DNA of 64,000 bases. Origin: Euglena gracilis. Taxonomy: Eukaryota; Euglenida; Euglenophyceae; Euglenales. Positions within the stretch are counted from its first letter, which is position 1. Every line of letters begins with the position of its first letter. Below are positions 48,495 through 60,100 of the stretch, piece by piece. The notes under the pieces were generated by a model. That model worked only from the letters and a program-made list of their open reading frames with translations, had not been told where the DNA came from and did not search any database. Location: positions 60,521,178 through 60,585,177 of the forward strand of contig CP154956.1 in NCBI GenBank assembly GCA_039621445.1, read 5' to 3'. Position numbers and translations under genes: made by a program.

Positions 48495-48620
48495 CAGGTG
48501 CGTCGTTTTCCAGGAGCTCGCCCATCACATCCTCTGTGTCCGGTGCTTCCACAGGCGTCGGGGGGGAAATAGGAAAGATGGGGTGGCAGATGGGTGCCGC
48601 GGGAGGAGGACGTGGCGAGG
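48495..48620 (-). CDS. Candidate exon of an unidentified gene
   Basis: An open minus-strand frame reads TPVEAPDTEDVMGELLENDA and meets a GTGTGC donor (exon end 48495), the commonest donor type in this window. The acceptor side is uncertain. It could be an acidic exon of the same transcription unit as the blocks near 51.7-54.0 kb, but no phase chain was established. Confidence 0.3.
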
Positions 48621-50099
48621 GAGTACTGCCGGCAGGGCCGGATGCAGGTTGGTGGGGGGACACCGTAGCACCGTTCTGCCCTGCAGGCAGAATGGGAGCC
48701 AGATCGCTATCTCAGAGCAGAGAGAATGATGCCTGGTGTAGAGCTTGGGACGGAGGCGCACAGAGCCCACACGAGCAAGCACCTATAATCAAGCCCAAAT
48801 TTTTCTCATTTTAGGCCATTTTAAGGTATAGGTGGGGGTTCTGAAAATCATAATTTTGCGTCATTTTTGTCCCGAAAACTGCATAATAACGTGTGCAAAC
48901 CTTCTTGAGTAATAAGAAATGTACATCAAAAAAAAGCAGCAAAATTCATGAACACTGGATCAAAACCATGGGAAGCTCAACAAATTTTAATTCATACCCA
49001 TACAGGAACTCTGAACAGTAAGAATCTACAGCAGTGAAAAATTATTCAGAAAAAAAACCCTTGGGCAAATATTAATTTTTTTCGAAGTTCCGTAGGAGCA
49101 AAAATAGCGCCAAAACCCCCCTTTGGGGTCATTTTTTGTACTTTCTCATGAAATGTAGCATTTTTGGAGGCCAGATGATCCAGAAAAATCGATTTTTTTC
49201 GTAATTTGTTGTCAGAGATTGTGATTTTTACCTACATTTTCAGCTCAAAAATCCGGGCCATCGGCCCGAAACCGGGGGGGGGGGGGGTATTGTTTTGGTC
49301 GCCGAAGCCGGACCCCAAGGGGGGGGGTAGGGGGGGGGTATTATTTGGGGGGAGGGTATACATCATTTACAACTTCCTTGATATTGTTTTCCCCCCCTTT
49401 GCAGGGGCCGTCAACGTGCTGCGGGGTCCACGCAGCAGCAGCGACGTATGTTGGGTCTCATTTAGCGGGTGGAAACATTTTCTTCTCCTGGTACACCAAT
49501 CAGGAGTATTCACCCAATGCAGGCAAAATTAGTCATTTCAGGTTGGTTTTCGTTTTCAAGACTCTTTTTTAGCCTAATTGTCGAGCTCTCAAAAAGTAGC
49601 CTTGAAATTGCCCTTGGACGCGTTCCAAAATCTTCAAAAAAATCTTCAAAGACCTGTTTGGGGTCTTTCTCAATGGGGGTCAAGCTGGCCCAACAGCAAT
49701 GGGCCGGGGGAAATCGTATTTAACCTTGCCTCCAATGGTTCTTCTTGGGATGGGACCCCAGACATCTTTTCGTGGCTTTTCCCCCCCTCGGGTCTCGTCT
49801 TTACTTCCTGTCTTTCCCCCAGCTTAAAGTTTGCGTTTTCGCATCAATTGAGCGAAGAGGCCAGACAAATCGTTTGTCAATCGCAAATCCTTGTGCTAGG
49901 GTTTTCAGCTCTGAGGATCCACTGGGAATTTACCAGGGGGGGGTTAAAAAGACACAGGGGGACGGGACATCAAGCCCAGGGGGGGGATCTAAATGTGGAC
50001 GGCCTTCCGGGGCCTCCTGGGGCTGTCAGGATCCATCCAATTGCTACATATTAACATTATGTAAGAATTGTTCGAATTTTGCACAGAATTTTTAAGGAG

Positions 50100-50700
50100 G
50101 CCATTTAGGCCCTTTTTGGGGCCGTTAGGCCATTTTAAGCAAGGGCGCACACGCAATCTTTCTTTGCACGCACCCATGACATAACAGCAAAAACAACCCC
50201 CTCTCGTTACCTTTAGGTTGGAGGCGGATTCAGGTCGTTTCAGGGGGGTTCCCCCCCACGCCTCCGGCCTGAAGAGTGCGCATAACCGTCTCCTGTTCTC
50301 CCCCACCCTCGTGAGCGGAACGGGTAATGGTCGGAGAGGGCCACCCCCTCTTCCTGCTCAAATCAACGCCCCGCAGAGACAGGAATACACTCAAACCATT
50401 GACTTGTTCTGCGCCGCCTGGCCGCCAAACATGACACCATTTACTCACTTTTCTCTCTGTGACAGGGTCGAGTGGCGGTTTAATTTCCCGGCGGCAGGGC
50501 TCATTTGCCCCCCGTGGCACATTTCTTGAACCCATTTGTGTAGACTCTCCTTCCAGACTACGAGCAATCCGCAACCCCATGCCCCATGACCACCAGCAGC
50601 ACTTTGTGGCTGACTTTGCAGCAGTTATAACCAGGAGCCCCAGGTTGTGTTCTGATAAACCAGACCGTGGCTGGAAAGCCTCGGGGGTCCGCCTGGGGAA
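50100..50700 (-). repeat. Duplicated segment, left copy
   Basis: It shares scattered blocks with 51.54-52.30 kb: GGCCATTTTA, GGGGGGTTCCCCCCCA, CTCCGGCCTG, CCCCATGCCCCATG and CCAGCAGCA. On the minus strand both copies end at an AAG|GTAACG donor-like site. The reading frames of the two copies are out of register near that site, so at least one is not functional or neither is coding. Confidence 0.5.
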
Positions 50701-51539
50701 ATTCACCCTACAGTCGGGGTCAGGTCAGGTTACCCCCTAATTTCCCGTACCTAGGAAATCGGAGAACTTCACTCAATTTTCATGCGTCGATTTACTCTGA
50801 GGCCACTCTTCAGGGGGGGACGCGGCGTGGACGGGGTACCAACAAGTCAGCCCAAAAAAAAAGGAGCGCATCCCTCCTTGTCTGAAAATGCTCCGCGTTC
50901 TGTACCGACTCTTTTCACCCCAAAACATGAGGGCGCTTTATGTGCCAGAGGTGTGGTTATTGGTTCTCATCACTTTCTTCGATTTGGGAATGTTGTGACA
51001 ACCATCGAAGTGCTGCTCTTAAAGCTACTGCGGAAAAAATGTTTCAATCATTGGAAAAATCGCTGGTGGAGCCGGTCGGAAGGAAAAATGAACCCCGTCG
51101 CCCTCGCAAAAAAAAACCAACAAAAATAATAATGCTGGGTGTCCTGATTTGAAAAATCCCCAAATGACGAATGAGTAGCATCTTTCAATTGGGATTTTTC
51201 CAACATCTTAGTCTTTTTTGGTCTTTTCCCCCATGCTTCCAAATTTGCACTGTTTCATTCATTACTTGCGAAACAGACATCGTTGCACATCAAAAAGAGA
51301 GAGGAGTAAGAAAAAATAAAGCTGTCCAAATCTCAAAATTCAGCACCAAAAGAAGGTAGGAGACCATGGATTTGGATTTGGGGACTGATACTATTGTCAG
51401 TTAGGATTAAAAAAATGGGCCTTGTGGGACTGTGCTCCTCCACCAAATCCACTGTTCCATTCCACATTAATTACCTGAATGGCTTCAATTGTTCACAAAA
51501 AAAAGTGTTGTGCAACAGAATTTCTTCCATTTTAGGCCA

Positions 51540-52300
51540 TTTTAGGCCATTTTAGGCCATTTTAGCAATAGGTGCCTGCACACGAGCAATGCTTCTGGCA
51601 TTGCATTTGCACAAGGCCACAACACAGCAATGAAACACAGCCAAAAACAACCAGCTCCGTTACCTTTGTGGAGGCGCGATTCAACCGTCATGGGGGGTTC
51701 CCCCCCCAGACCTCCGGCCTGGGCCTGGCTGGGGAGTGACGTGGGCAGCGGCGGTGGCTCGGGGGGCGGGGGGAGGGCACCGCCGGGGAGGAGCGGAGAG
51801 GGCGGGGCGGAGATGGGGGGACCCGACCCAGGCCACCACCGGCGGCTCACTCCCCCCGCGCCATCGACCCCCAGGACACTGCTGTGCACTCCGGTGGTCC
51901 AAAGCGGACCCCAATTGTGGTGGATGCCTGGCCATGGCTCTGTGGGGAAGGGGTCGCCGGCGGTTGGGCTTCCTGAGCGATGGGCATTCCTCTGATGGCT
52001 GGGCTGTCCCGCTGCCCCGAAGGTGGCACACAACCGTCCGTTGAAAAAACCATGACAGACTCCGCCAACCCGCAATGCCCCATGCCCCATGCACAAGACC
52101 AGCAGCAGGTCTTTGGGCAGCAGAGCTGTTGCAGCAGGCGGTGTTATAAATAAACGAGGAGGTTTGTTTTCCATGGAACGGCTGAAAAGGTCCATTGGAG
52201 GTTTAGCCAATTCACCTTGAAAAGTGGTCAGAACTGCCCCTGGCAATTTTAGTAGTTTCTGTCCTTCCAGACCACTTCGAATTCGACACTTCCTTCCAGA
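51540..52300 (-). repeat. Duplicated segment, right copy, with a Pro-rich candidate exon
   Basis: This is the longer copy of the 50.1-50.7 kb segment. A minus-strand frame at about 51.67-51.87 kb reads PPPPEPPPLPTSLPSQAQ and ends at the donor-like AAAG|GTAACG. A 290-codon frame crosses the whole segment, but it runs through the donor and into obvious non-coding sequence, so I treat only the Pro-rich part as a possible exon. Confidence 0.4.
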
Positions 52301-52810
52301 TGTGTCGAATTTTTTGTGACGCCTTCTCAGCTGAAAGGTCGTGTTCCTTCCCCGCTTCCAAGTCCACTTTAGTTGGCATGATTCCTCAGTATCCCAACAC
52401 ACTCCAGTGCACACCAGAAATGCATCTGTATCAGACCGAGAGCACTGCGAAACCTCTGACGCAGCGAGGGCGGCGCTTTGGAGCGGGAGCCAGTCGGTGT
52501 GGTCGCCATTGTGCCATGGTTCTGGCTACACCCTCCGACTGCCTCCCGAAAATGCATTGAACGCTTCACCATTTGCAAGTGACTCTCCCTCTTAATGAAT
52601 CATACACATTCTGGGTGGCTAAAGATGCACATGGTTCAGAATCCTCCTGTTGATCGGGAGATAATCTGCTCTAGACACACACATGCACAACATCGGAAGA
52701 CATAATTTCAAACTGCTGCATTGTGCAACTGATGTGAAAAACCGAACAAATGAATAACATAGAAACGCGACAATTTGGAGATAGCTTGGTGAAGAACCCT
52801 GTCCTCTGAC

Positions 52811-52928
52811 ATGCAGGATGGGCGTGGTCTCCTCAACAGTTGGCACGTTGCTGCAGAAGAGGTGGAGCACAGGAGTCCGGGTGTCTGACATGTCCGCAAT
52901 GACGGCCTCATCGTCGCTGTTACCAGCG
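52811..52928 (-). CDS. Candidate exon of an unidentified gene
   Basis: Acceptor CATCAG|C, 39 open codons, donor CAT|GTCAGA. The frame reads GNSDDEAVIADMSD, then TRTPVLHLFCSNVPTVEETT. It is more protein-like than neighbouring frames, but no family is recognised and neighbouring exons could not be phased. Confidence 0.4.
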
Positions 52929-53996
52929 CTGATGGGGCCGGTCGCCCGGCCAGGGGAGGGGAAGGGGCCGGGTGTGGGCTGGAACCAGGCGTTTCTTTTT
53001 GCTAAAGGGAGTTGCCCAGACAAGCACTGCCCCCTGGTGGGCAGGGAGGGGATCAGGTCTGGATCTGGAAAATTCAAAAATACCCAAAAAAAGAACCCAC
53101 CGCAAGAACAAGAGCAATTGACACACCTTTCAATTTGTACAATTTTTGGAACCCTCCAAGGCAAAAAATCTTTACAATCAAACACTCGTATTCCTCCCAA
53201 AATACTCTTTCGGGGCTGGACAGGAATGACAGGTCATGTATAAAAGTGGTGAGAAAACCCAGGGCCGAGTCCCCTTCCACGACAAAAACGCCTGGGGGGA
53301 GGGGAGGGAGGGGCAGTACGCAACGTGAACCCTCGAAAAATGCGACACAAAAAAAACACAAAAAACGCAAGCAAACACAAATAAATGCAAAAAAAGCAAA
53401 CTGGATGAAAAATTATTCAGGGATGCACACTTTCTGCTGGAGAGGACTGAGTAAAAAAACTCCATTTTTACATAAAAAATATGCCATTTGTTGACCAAAA
53501 AAAGAGCGAAAATTGCAAAAAAAAGACAGAAATTTAGTCTCACAGGAAAAGTGGGGTCAAGATGAAGAATCAAAAAAATTGGCTAAAATAAAAAACTTTT
53601 GCACACAAAATGCAAAAAAGAAAATGCTTGCTCTTTGCAAAAAGACTGCATAATCAAAAAAAAACTCAAAAAAAACAAACAAAAAAACACAAAAAAAGCA
53701 TTTGCATTCCCACCTGCTCAGCTTGTCAATGGGCCCTTTCCTCCGTGAGTGCTGCGCTTTTGTGGAGTGTTGGGCACGTTTTTCAGGCAGGTTTGGCCCT
53801 CTGTTTCTGGAAGGGGAGGGGCTTCGTCCGAGACCTTTGGTGACACAAGACACCACCGGGGCCGGGCCTACTAAGGGGCAGTTGGCCCCCCCTCCCCTTC
53901 AGAAACAGCCGGGCTGGACCGGACTGGCGCCGAAACCAGATGCGGCGTGGCGGGCCGGCGGAGGTCCCTCTGGTGGCTCGCTGGCCGGCGGACCTG

Positions 53997-54056
53997 CGCC
54001 AGCCTCAGCGTCCACGCGGTCGCGGGGACCCTGTCGCGGCACAAGAAGGGCCCTGT
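53997..54056 (-). CDS. Weak candidate exon
   Basis: A pyrimidine-rich acceptor (GAGCCCACAG|GG) and donor CAG|GTCCGC bound a short frame, PFLCRDRVPATAWTLRLAQ. The surrounding GC-rich block (53.87-54.10 kb) is open in all three minus frames, so this is only suggestive. Confidence 0.25.
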
Positions 54057-54668
54057 GGGCTCGCGGACCACGAAATGGGTGCAAATGGGAGGAGGCAACC
54101 AAACCCCCCGAGAAAGCCGAGCAAAGGTTGGTTTTTATTCATAAAGTGATTGGGAAACAAAATGAATGCCAAATTGAATTTTCTTTCGGCGAATTCTCCA
54201 ATACAAGATTTTTGGGCTGGGGCAAAAGATGGAACAGCTGCCTCGCCACTAGAAAGCGTAAAGCACCAAACGCTGTCCATCACGTTGGTGTCATCAAGCC
54301 TGTCAGGATCGGACCCATGCCAAATTACTGGAACCATCTGTTCCGCCTTCCCCCAGCAAGGGCATCACTTTCCGCGCAATTAAGAAAGTTTGCCTTGTCA
54401 AAGGAGCATTCTTCTCCAAATTCTTCGGGCACCTGCAAAGAAATCACCAGGATCATTGGGGGGGGGTTCCAAATCCTTAACCCTGAATGATGGCCGGCGC
54501 CAAATTTGCTTGGTTTGCTTGGTTGGGAGTCATCAACATCTGGTCGGGGGCGGTCAACAGCTTGCCCCCATGGTGCCTGCCCAACTCGACACACGTTGGG
54601 CGTAGGCGGTGAAAGAGAGGACGGCGTTGGGAGTCGTTCAACGGTCGGTGTAGAGGTGACGGAGGGGG

Positions 54669-57390
54669 AACTGATGGCATTGAGGTCGAGGTCCTCCGCA
54701 CTACTGGCATTCATTCCTGATGGACTGCGGGGAAATGCCAACAGGGGGGGGGTCTGCTGTGGGGTCGGAGGCTCGGGTCCCATCCGACCGGAACACAGCG
54801 CACCTCCTTCAGTCAAATGAGCAGAGCTGAATAGGTTTTCTAAACAACAAATGACACCGGAATATCCTTTTCCATATGCCAAAGAACAATACGGCGACCA
54901 TTTCACGCACTTTCAGCATCTCACCTTGAATACATTTTTTTTTGCATTATGAATGGATGGAACTCGAATGATAACCTGGGAGCATTGACGGTTTGCATTG
55001 AAGGCAGAGAGATGATCATGTTGATATGGCTTTTTTTTGTGATGTCCTATTTAGTTGACTTTTATTCTTATTTTGTTGGCGCACTGGCCGCTTGACTCAT
55101 TCGGGAGTTTGGAGTTTGGTATTGTTTGGTCTGGCTTCCACAAACCTTCGCCTCTTTCCTTTCTTTAGCCTCAAGGCACCCACAGTCCAAATGATATTAG
55201 GGCCTCGTCGTGTGTAGTTGTGAAATAAATGCTGTGCAAAACCGCCCGTTGGGTATTTACTGAACGTACCATTTTCTGATGTATGAGACGAAATTCAGTA
55301 TGCCCTGAATAAACAGCATCACGGCCAAAAGTCAGTCTGGGTTTCTTCTGTATGAGATTGAGGTCGGCACAATACGCTGTCATTGCCTTCCTGGAGGGGT
55401 TGCATATCTCTGGGGGAGTCTGTCTGCTGGGGGGGGGGGGGTCGTTGCATGCCAGAAGGACACCTGGGGCATGGCAAGACGGTGGGGGACGTGGCCGACG
55501 AAACATCCCCCACCTGCAGTGGGGGGCTGCCAGAAATGATCTGTCAACTGCCTTCCTGAAGTATACATCAATTTTTTCAAAAAAAAGAATCAAAATCATG
55601 ACGTTTGTGCAATGTAAATGAGAGAAGCAATTGCTTGACCCCAAAACTGGGTCCCAGGAACCAGCCTCACCGAGCCAGGGTCTGGGACCCAGTTTTCGAT
55701 GTGTTGGTTCTAGGGACACTGTCCTGGGATACAAAAGCAGACTCCACCTGCAAACTCGAGCCATGTCCTGGGACACTGTCATGTCTTGGGACATTTCGCG
55801 GTCGAAAAAGGCTCTTTTCTTTCAAAATATGTGGGGAATCAATGGAAATGACTGGAGTTCCAGAAAAACAGCTCCTGCGATCCCCTTCTGGGCCAGCTGG
55901 CCCCCGACACTCAGCCAGGCATGTCCGGGGCCAAACATTCCATTTGTGATTTTAACGGGTTTTTTCACTGTTCCATATTTTTCACTCATTATTCGGGGAT
56001 TATCCGGGACATGGGAGACACAGGGAGGGAACACGGGGGGGGGGGGGGGCATGCCTCTTTGGACAGGTCCATTTCCGCTGGATAACCTTTGGAAACTTGG
56101 GCATTTTCCTTCACCTTTGGATTTCACCATGGAAAAACAAATGTGGGGATGGGGGACGATGACCACATCGTCTTCCCTCTCCGGCACTCTGGCAGCAGAA
56201 CTGCAGCCATTGGATGCAAAACAGCCAAGGAACAACTACAGAAAGAACAACAGCAACGGGGGTGGGACCATTTTTTGGGAAATCTCAGAAATATTTCTGA
56301 CACGTGACAAAAATTTTAGCTTCCCATAATGAAGTAAATAAATCGAAGCAGTAGAACATCAATGGAACAGACAGCGCAACCAGAAAATGATTTCGAAGGT
56401 GCAAACCTCCACTGCATCTTCCAAATGACTTGGAAATATGTTTGGAATGAGAAGAGGGACTGAAACTTCGAGTCCTGAAGAGTATCCTGATAAAAAAGAA
56501 CAATTGCATATTTGCTTGTGCGAAAGATCAAAAATTTTATCTGCCCGTTGCCTGTTGACACTTTCACTTTACCACGATATTTTTCTTCTTGTGGATCATG
56601 TGAATTCCAACCAGGGTTGAACGGGAACACCTGGTGGGGGGGAGGGGGTCGATTCCCCACCCAAAAGTAGGGGGAGGGGGTCGGACCACCTCACCCACCA
56701 ATGGTACACCCTCAAATTTCGGCACCAAAAATGCTGAAATGCCGAAAGGAAGAATTTGACCTAAAAACTGCCGCCCCTGGAAAAATGGGAAGGGGTGGAT
56801 GAGGGTCGACCCCTCCCACCCACCAGAATAAGGGGGGCAACCCCCCCCCACCACCCACAGGGTTCTGGAATTCCTGCACAACCCTGCCACAGGCATCATT
56901 TTACAGAGCTTTGTGAATCCTTCAACAATAAATCTGACTGAGGAGAACCTGTCCCCTCGGCAAAAGCGACACTTTGTGTTAGGATGGCAGTAGGCAGTGA
57001 GGAGGAATTGAAGGAGTGGTCTGAGGGCCTCCCGTCAGACACCTGAGACAGAAGGGAAATGTGTATGTGTGTGTGTGTGTGTGTGATTATTTTCCACATT
57101 ATGCAGAGAGAGAGAGAGATATGTATATATATATATATACATATACATACATATATATTAACAAAAAAATGAAGAATGAGAAGCAGGAAGAAGAAGAAGA
57201 AGAAGAAGAAGAAGAAGAAGAAGAAAGAGGAGGAGGTAGAAGATGATGCAGCAGCAGAAGAAGAAGATGGAGAGAGATTACACTTTTTTAATGGAAATGC
57301 ACAACTATCCTGGACCACATTTGCTGAGGCCAACCCCAGCAGAGACACAAGGAAGGATGGCGATAAAACTGTTGTCTGAGAAGAGAAGGG
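54669..57390. repeat. Tandem array, unit A (2.72 kb)
   Basis: The unit begins AACTGATGGCATTGAGGTCG and ends GTTGTCTGAGAAGAGAAG; unit B follows directly with high identity. Landmarks include a GTCCCAGGAACC/CCTGGGACACTGTC block, poly-G runs, a GT tract, an AT tract and a GAA tract. A minus-strand frame of about 200 codons (55171-55794, with AYCADLNLIQKKPR) is partly conserved in unit B, but with mostly amino-acid-changing differences and a different end, so coding is not supported. Confidence 0.9.
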
Positions 57391-60100
57391 AACTGATGGC
57401 ATTGAGGTCGAGGTCCTCCGCACCACTGGCATTCATTCCTGATGGACTGCGGGGAAATGCCAGCAGGGGGGGGGGTCTGCTGTGGGGTCGGAGACTCGGG
57501 TCCCATCCGACCGGAAAACAGCTGTCAAACAGCGCACCTCCTTCAGTCAAATGAGCAGAGCTGAATAGGTTTTCTAATCAACAAATGACACCGGAATATC
57601 GTTTTCCATATGTCAAAGAACAGTACGGCGACCATTTCACGCACTTTCAGCATCTCACCTTGAATACATTTTTTTTTGCATTATGAATGGATGGAACTCG
57701 AATGATAACCTGGGAGCATTGACGGTTTGCATTGAAGGCAGAGAGATGATATTGATATTTTTTTTTGTGATGTCCTATTTAGTTGACTTGTATCCTTATT
57801 CTGTTGGCACACTGGCCGCTTGACTCATTCGGGAGTTTGGAGTGTGGTGTTGTTTGGTCTGGCTTCCACAAACCTTCGCCTCTTTCCTTTCTTTAGCCTC
57901 AAGGCACCCACAGTCCAAATGATATTAGGGCCTCTCGTGTGTGGTTGTGAAATAAATGCTGTGCAAAACAGCCCGTTGGGTATTTACTGAACGTACCATT
58001 TTCTGATGTGTGAGATGCAATTCAACATGCCCTGAATAAACAGCATTTCTGCCAAGGGTCAGTCTGGGTTTCTTCTGTATGAGATTGAGGTCGGCACAAT
58101 ACGCTGTCATTGCCTTCCTGGAGGGGTTGCATATCTTTGGGGGGGTCTGTCTGCTGGGGGGGGGGGGTCGTTGCATGCCAGAGGGACACCTGGGGCATGG
58201 CAAGACGGTGGAGGACGTGGCCGACGAAACATCCCCCACCTGCAGTGGGGGGCTGCCAGAAATGATCTGTCAACTGCCTTCCTGAAGTATACATCAATTT
58301 TTTCAAAAAAAGAATCAAAATCGTGACGTTATGTGCAATGTAAATGAGAGAAGCAATTGCTTGAACCCAAAACTGGGTCCCAGGAACCAGCCTCACCGAG
58401 CCAGGGTCTGGGACCCAGTTTTCGATGTGTTGGTTCTAGGAACACTGTCCTGGGATACAAAAGCAAACTACCCCAGCAAACCCGAGCCATGTTCTGGGAC
58501 ACTGTCATGTCTTGGGACATTTCGCGGTCGAAAAAGGCTCTTTTCTTTCAAAATATGTGGGGAATCAATGGAAATGACTGGAGTTCCAGAAAAACAGCTC
58601 CTGCGATCCCCTTCTGGGCCAGCTGGCCCCCGACACTCAGCCAGGCATGTCCGGGGCCAAATATTCCATTTGTGATTTTAACAGGTTTTTTCACTGTTCC
58701 ATATTTTTCACTCATTATTCGGGGATTATCCGGGACATGGGCACGGGGAGGGAACACGGGGGGGGGGGGGGGGCCGACATTTTTGGAAAAGACCATTTCC
58801 GCTGGATAACCTTTGGAAACTTGGGCATTTTCCTTCACCTTTGGATTTCACCATGGAAAAACAAATGTGGGGATGGGGGACGATGACCACATCGTCTTCC
58901 CTCTCCGGCACTCTGGCAGCAGAACTGCAGCCATTGGATGCAAAACAGCCAAGGAACAACTACAGAAAGAACAACAGCAACGGGGGTGGGACCATTTTTT
59001 GGGAAATCTCAGAAATATTTCTGACACGTGACAAAAATTTTAGCTTCCCATAATGAAGTAAATAAATCGAAGCAGTAGAACATCAATGGAACAGACAGCG
59101 CAACCAGAAAATGATTTCGAAGGTGCAAACCTCCACTGCATCTTCCAAATGACTTGGAAATATGTTTGGAATGAGAAGAGGGACTGAAACTTCGAGTCCT
59201 GAAGAGTATCCTGATAAAAAAGAACAATTGCATATTTGCTTGTGCGAAAGATCAAAAATTTTATCTGCCCGTTGCCTGTTGACACTTTCACTTTACCACG
59301 ATATTTTTCTTCTTGTGGATCATGTGAATTCCAACCAGGGTTGAACGGGAACACCTGGTGGGGGGGGGGGGGGGGAAGGGGGTCGGACCACCTCACCCAC
59401 CAATGGTACACCCTCAAATTTCGGCACCAAAAATGCTGAAATGCCGAAAGGAAGAATTTGACCTAAAAACTGCCGCCCCTGGAAAAATGGGAAGGGGTGG
59501 ATGAGGGTCGACCCCTCCCACCCACCAGAATAAGGGGGGCAACCCCCCCCCACCACCCACAGGGTTCTGGAATTCCTGCACAACCCTGCCACAGGCATCA
59601 TTTTACAGAGCTTTGTGAATCCTTCAACAATAAATCTGACTGAGGAGAACCTGTCCCCTCGGCAAAAGCGACACTTTGTGTTAGGATGGCAGTAGGCAGT
59701 GAGGAGGAATTGAAGGAGTGGTCTGAGGGCCTCCCGTCAGACACCTGAGACAGAAGGGAAATGTGTATGTGTGTGTGTGTGTGTGATTATTTTCCACATT
59801 ATGCAGAGAGAGAGAGAGATATGTATATATATATATATACATATACATACATATATATTAACAAAAAAATGAAGAATGAGAAGCAGGAAGAAGAAGAAGA
59901 AGAAAAAGAAGAAGAAGAAGAAAGGAGAAAAAGAAGGAGAGGAGGAGGTAGAAGATGATGCAGCAGCAGAAGAAGAAGATGGAGAGAGATTACACTTTTT
60001 TAATGGAAATGCACAACTATCCTGGACCACATTTGCTGAGGCCAACCCCAGCAGAGACACAAGGAAGGATGGCGATAAAACTGTTGTCTGAGAAGAGAAG
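57391..60100. repeat. Tandem array, unit B (2.71 kb)
   Basis: A direct duplicate of unit A. It differs by small indels in the homopolymers and microsatellites and by a short replaced stretch near 58.77-58.79 kb (GCCGACATTTTTGGAAAAGA, where unit A has CATGCCTCTTTGGACAGG). The array ends at 60100, after which unrelated sequence follows. Confidence 0.9.

Noticed and set aside
51542-52414. 290-codon minus-strand frame
   Set aside because: No domain, crosses repeated TTTTAGGCCATT sequence and a donor-like site, and its partial duplicate at 50.2-50.7 kb is out of frame.
55171-55794. 207-codon minus-strand frame in the tandem unit
   Set aside because: The copy in unit B ends early and the differences are mostly amino-acid changing, which argues against selection on a protein.
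57061-57250. Poly-Glu frames
   Set aside because: They translate the GAA microsatellite of the array unit.
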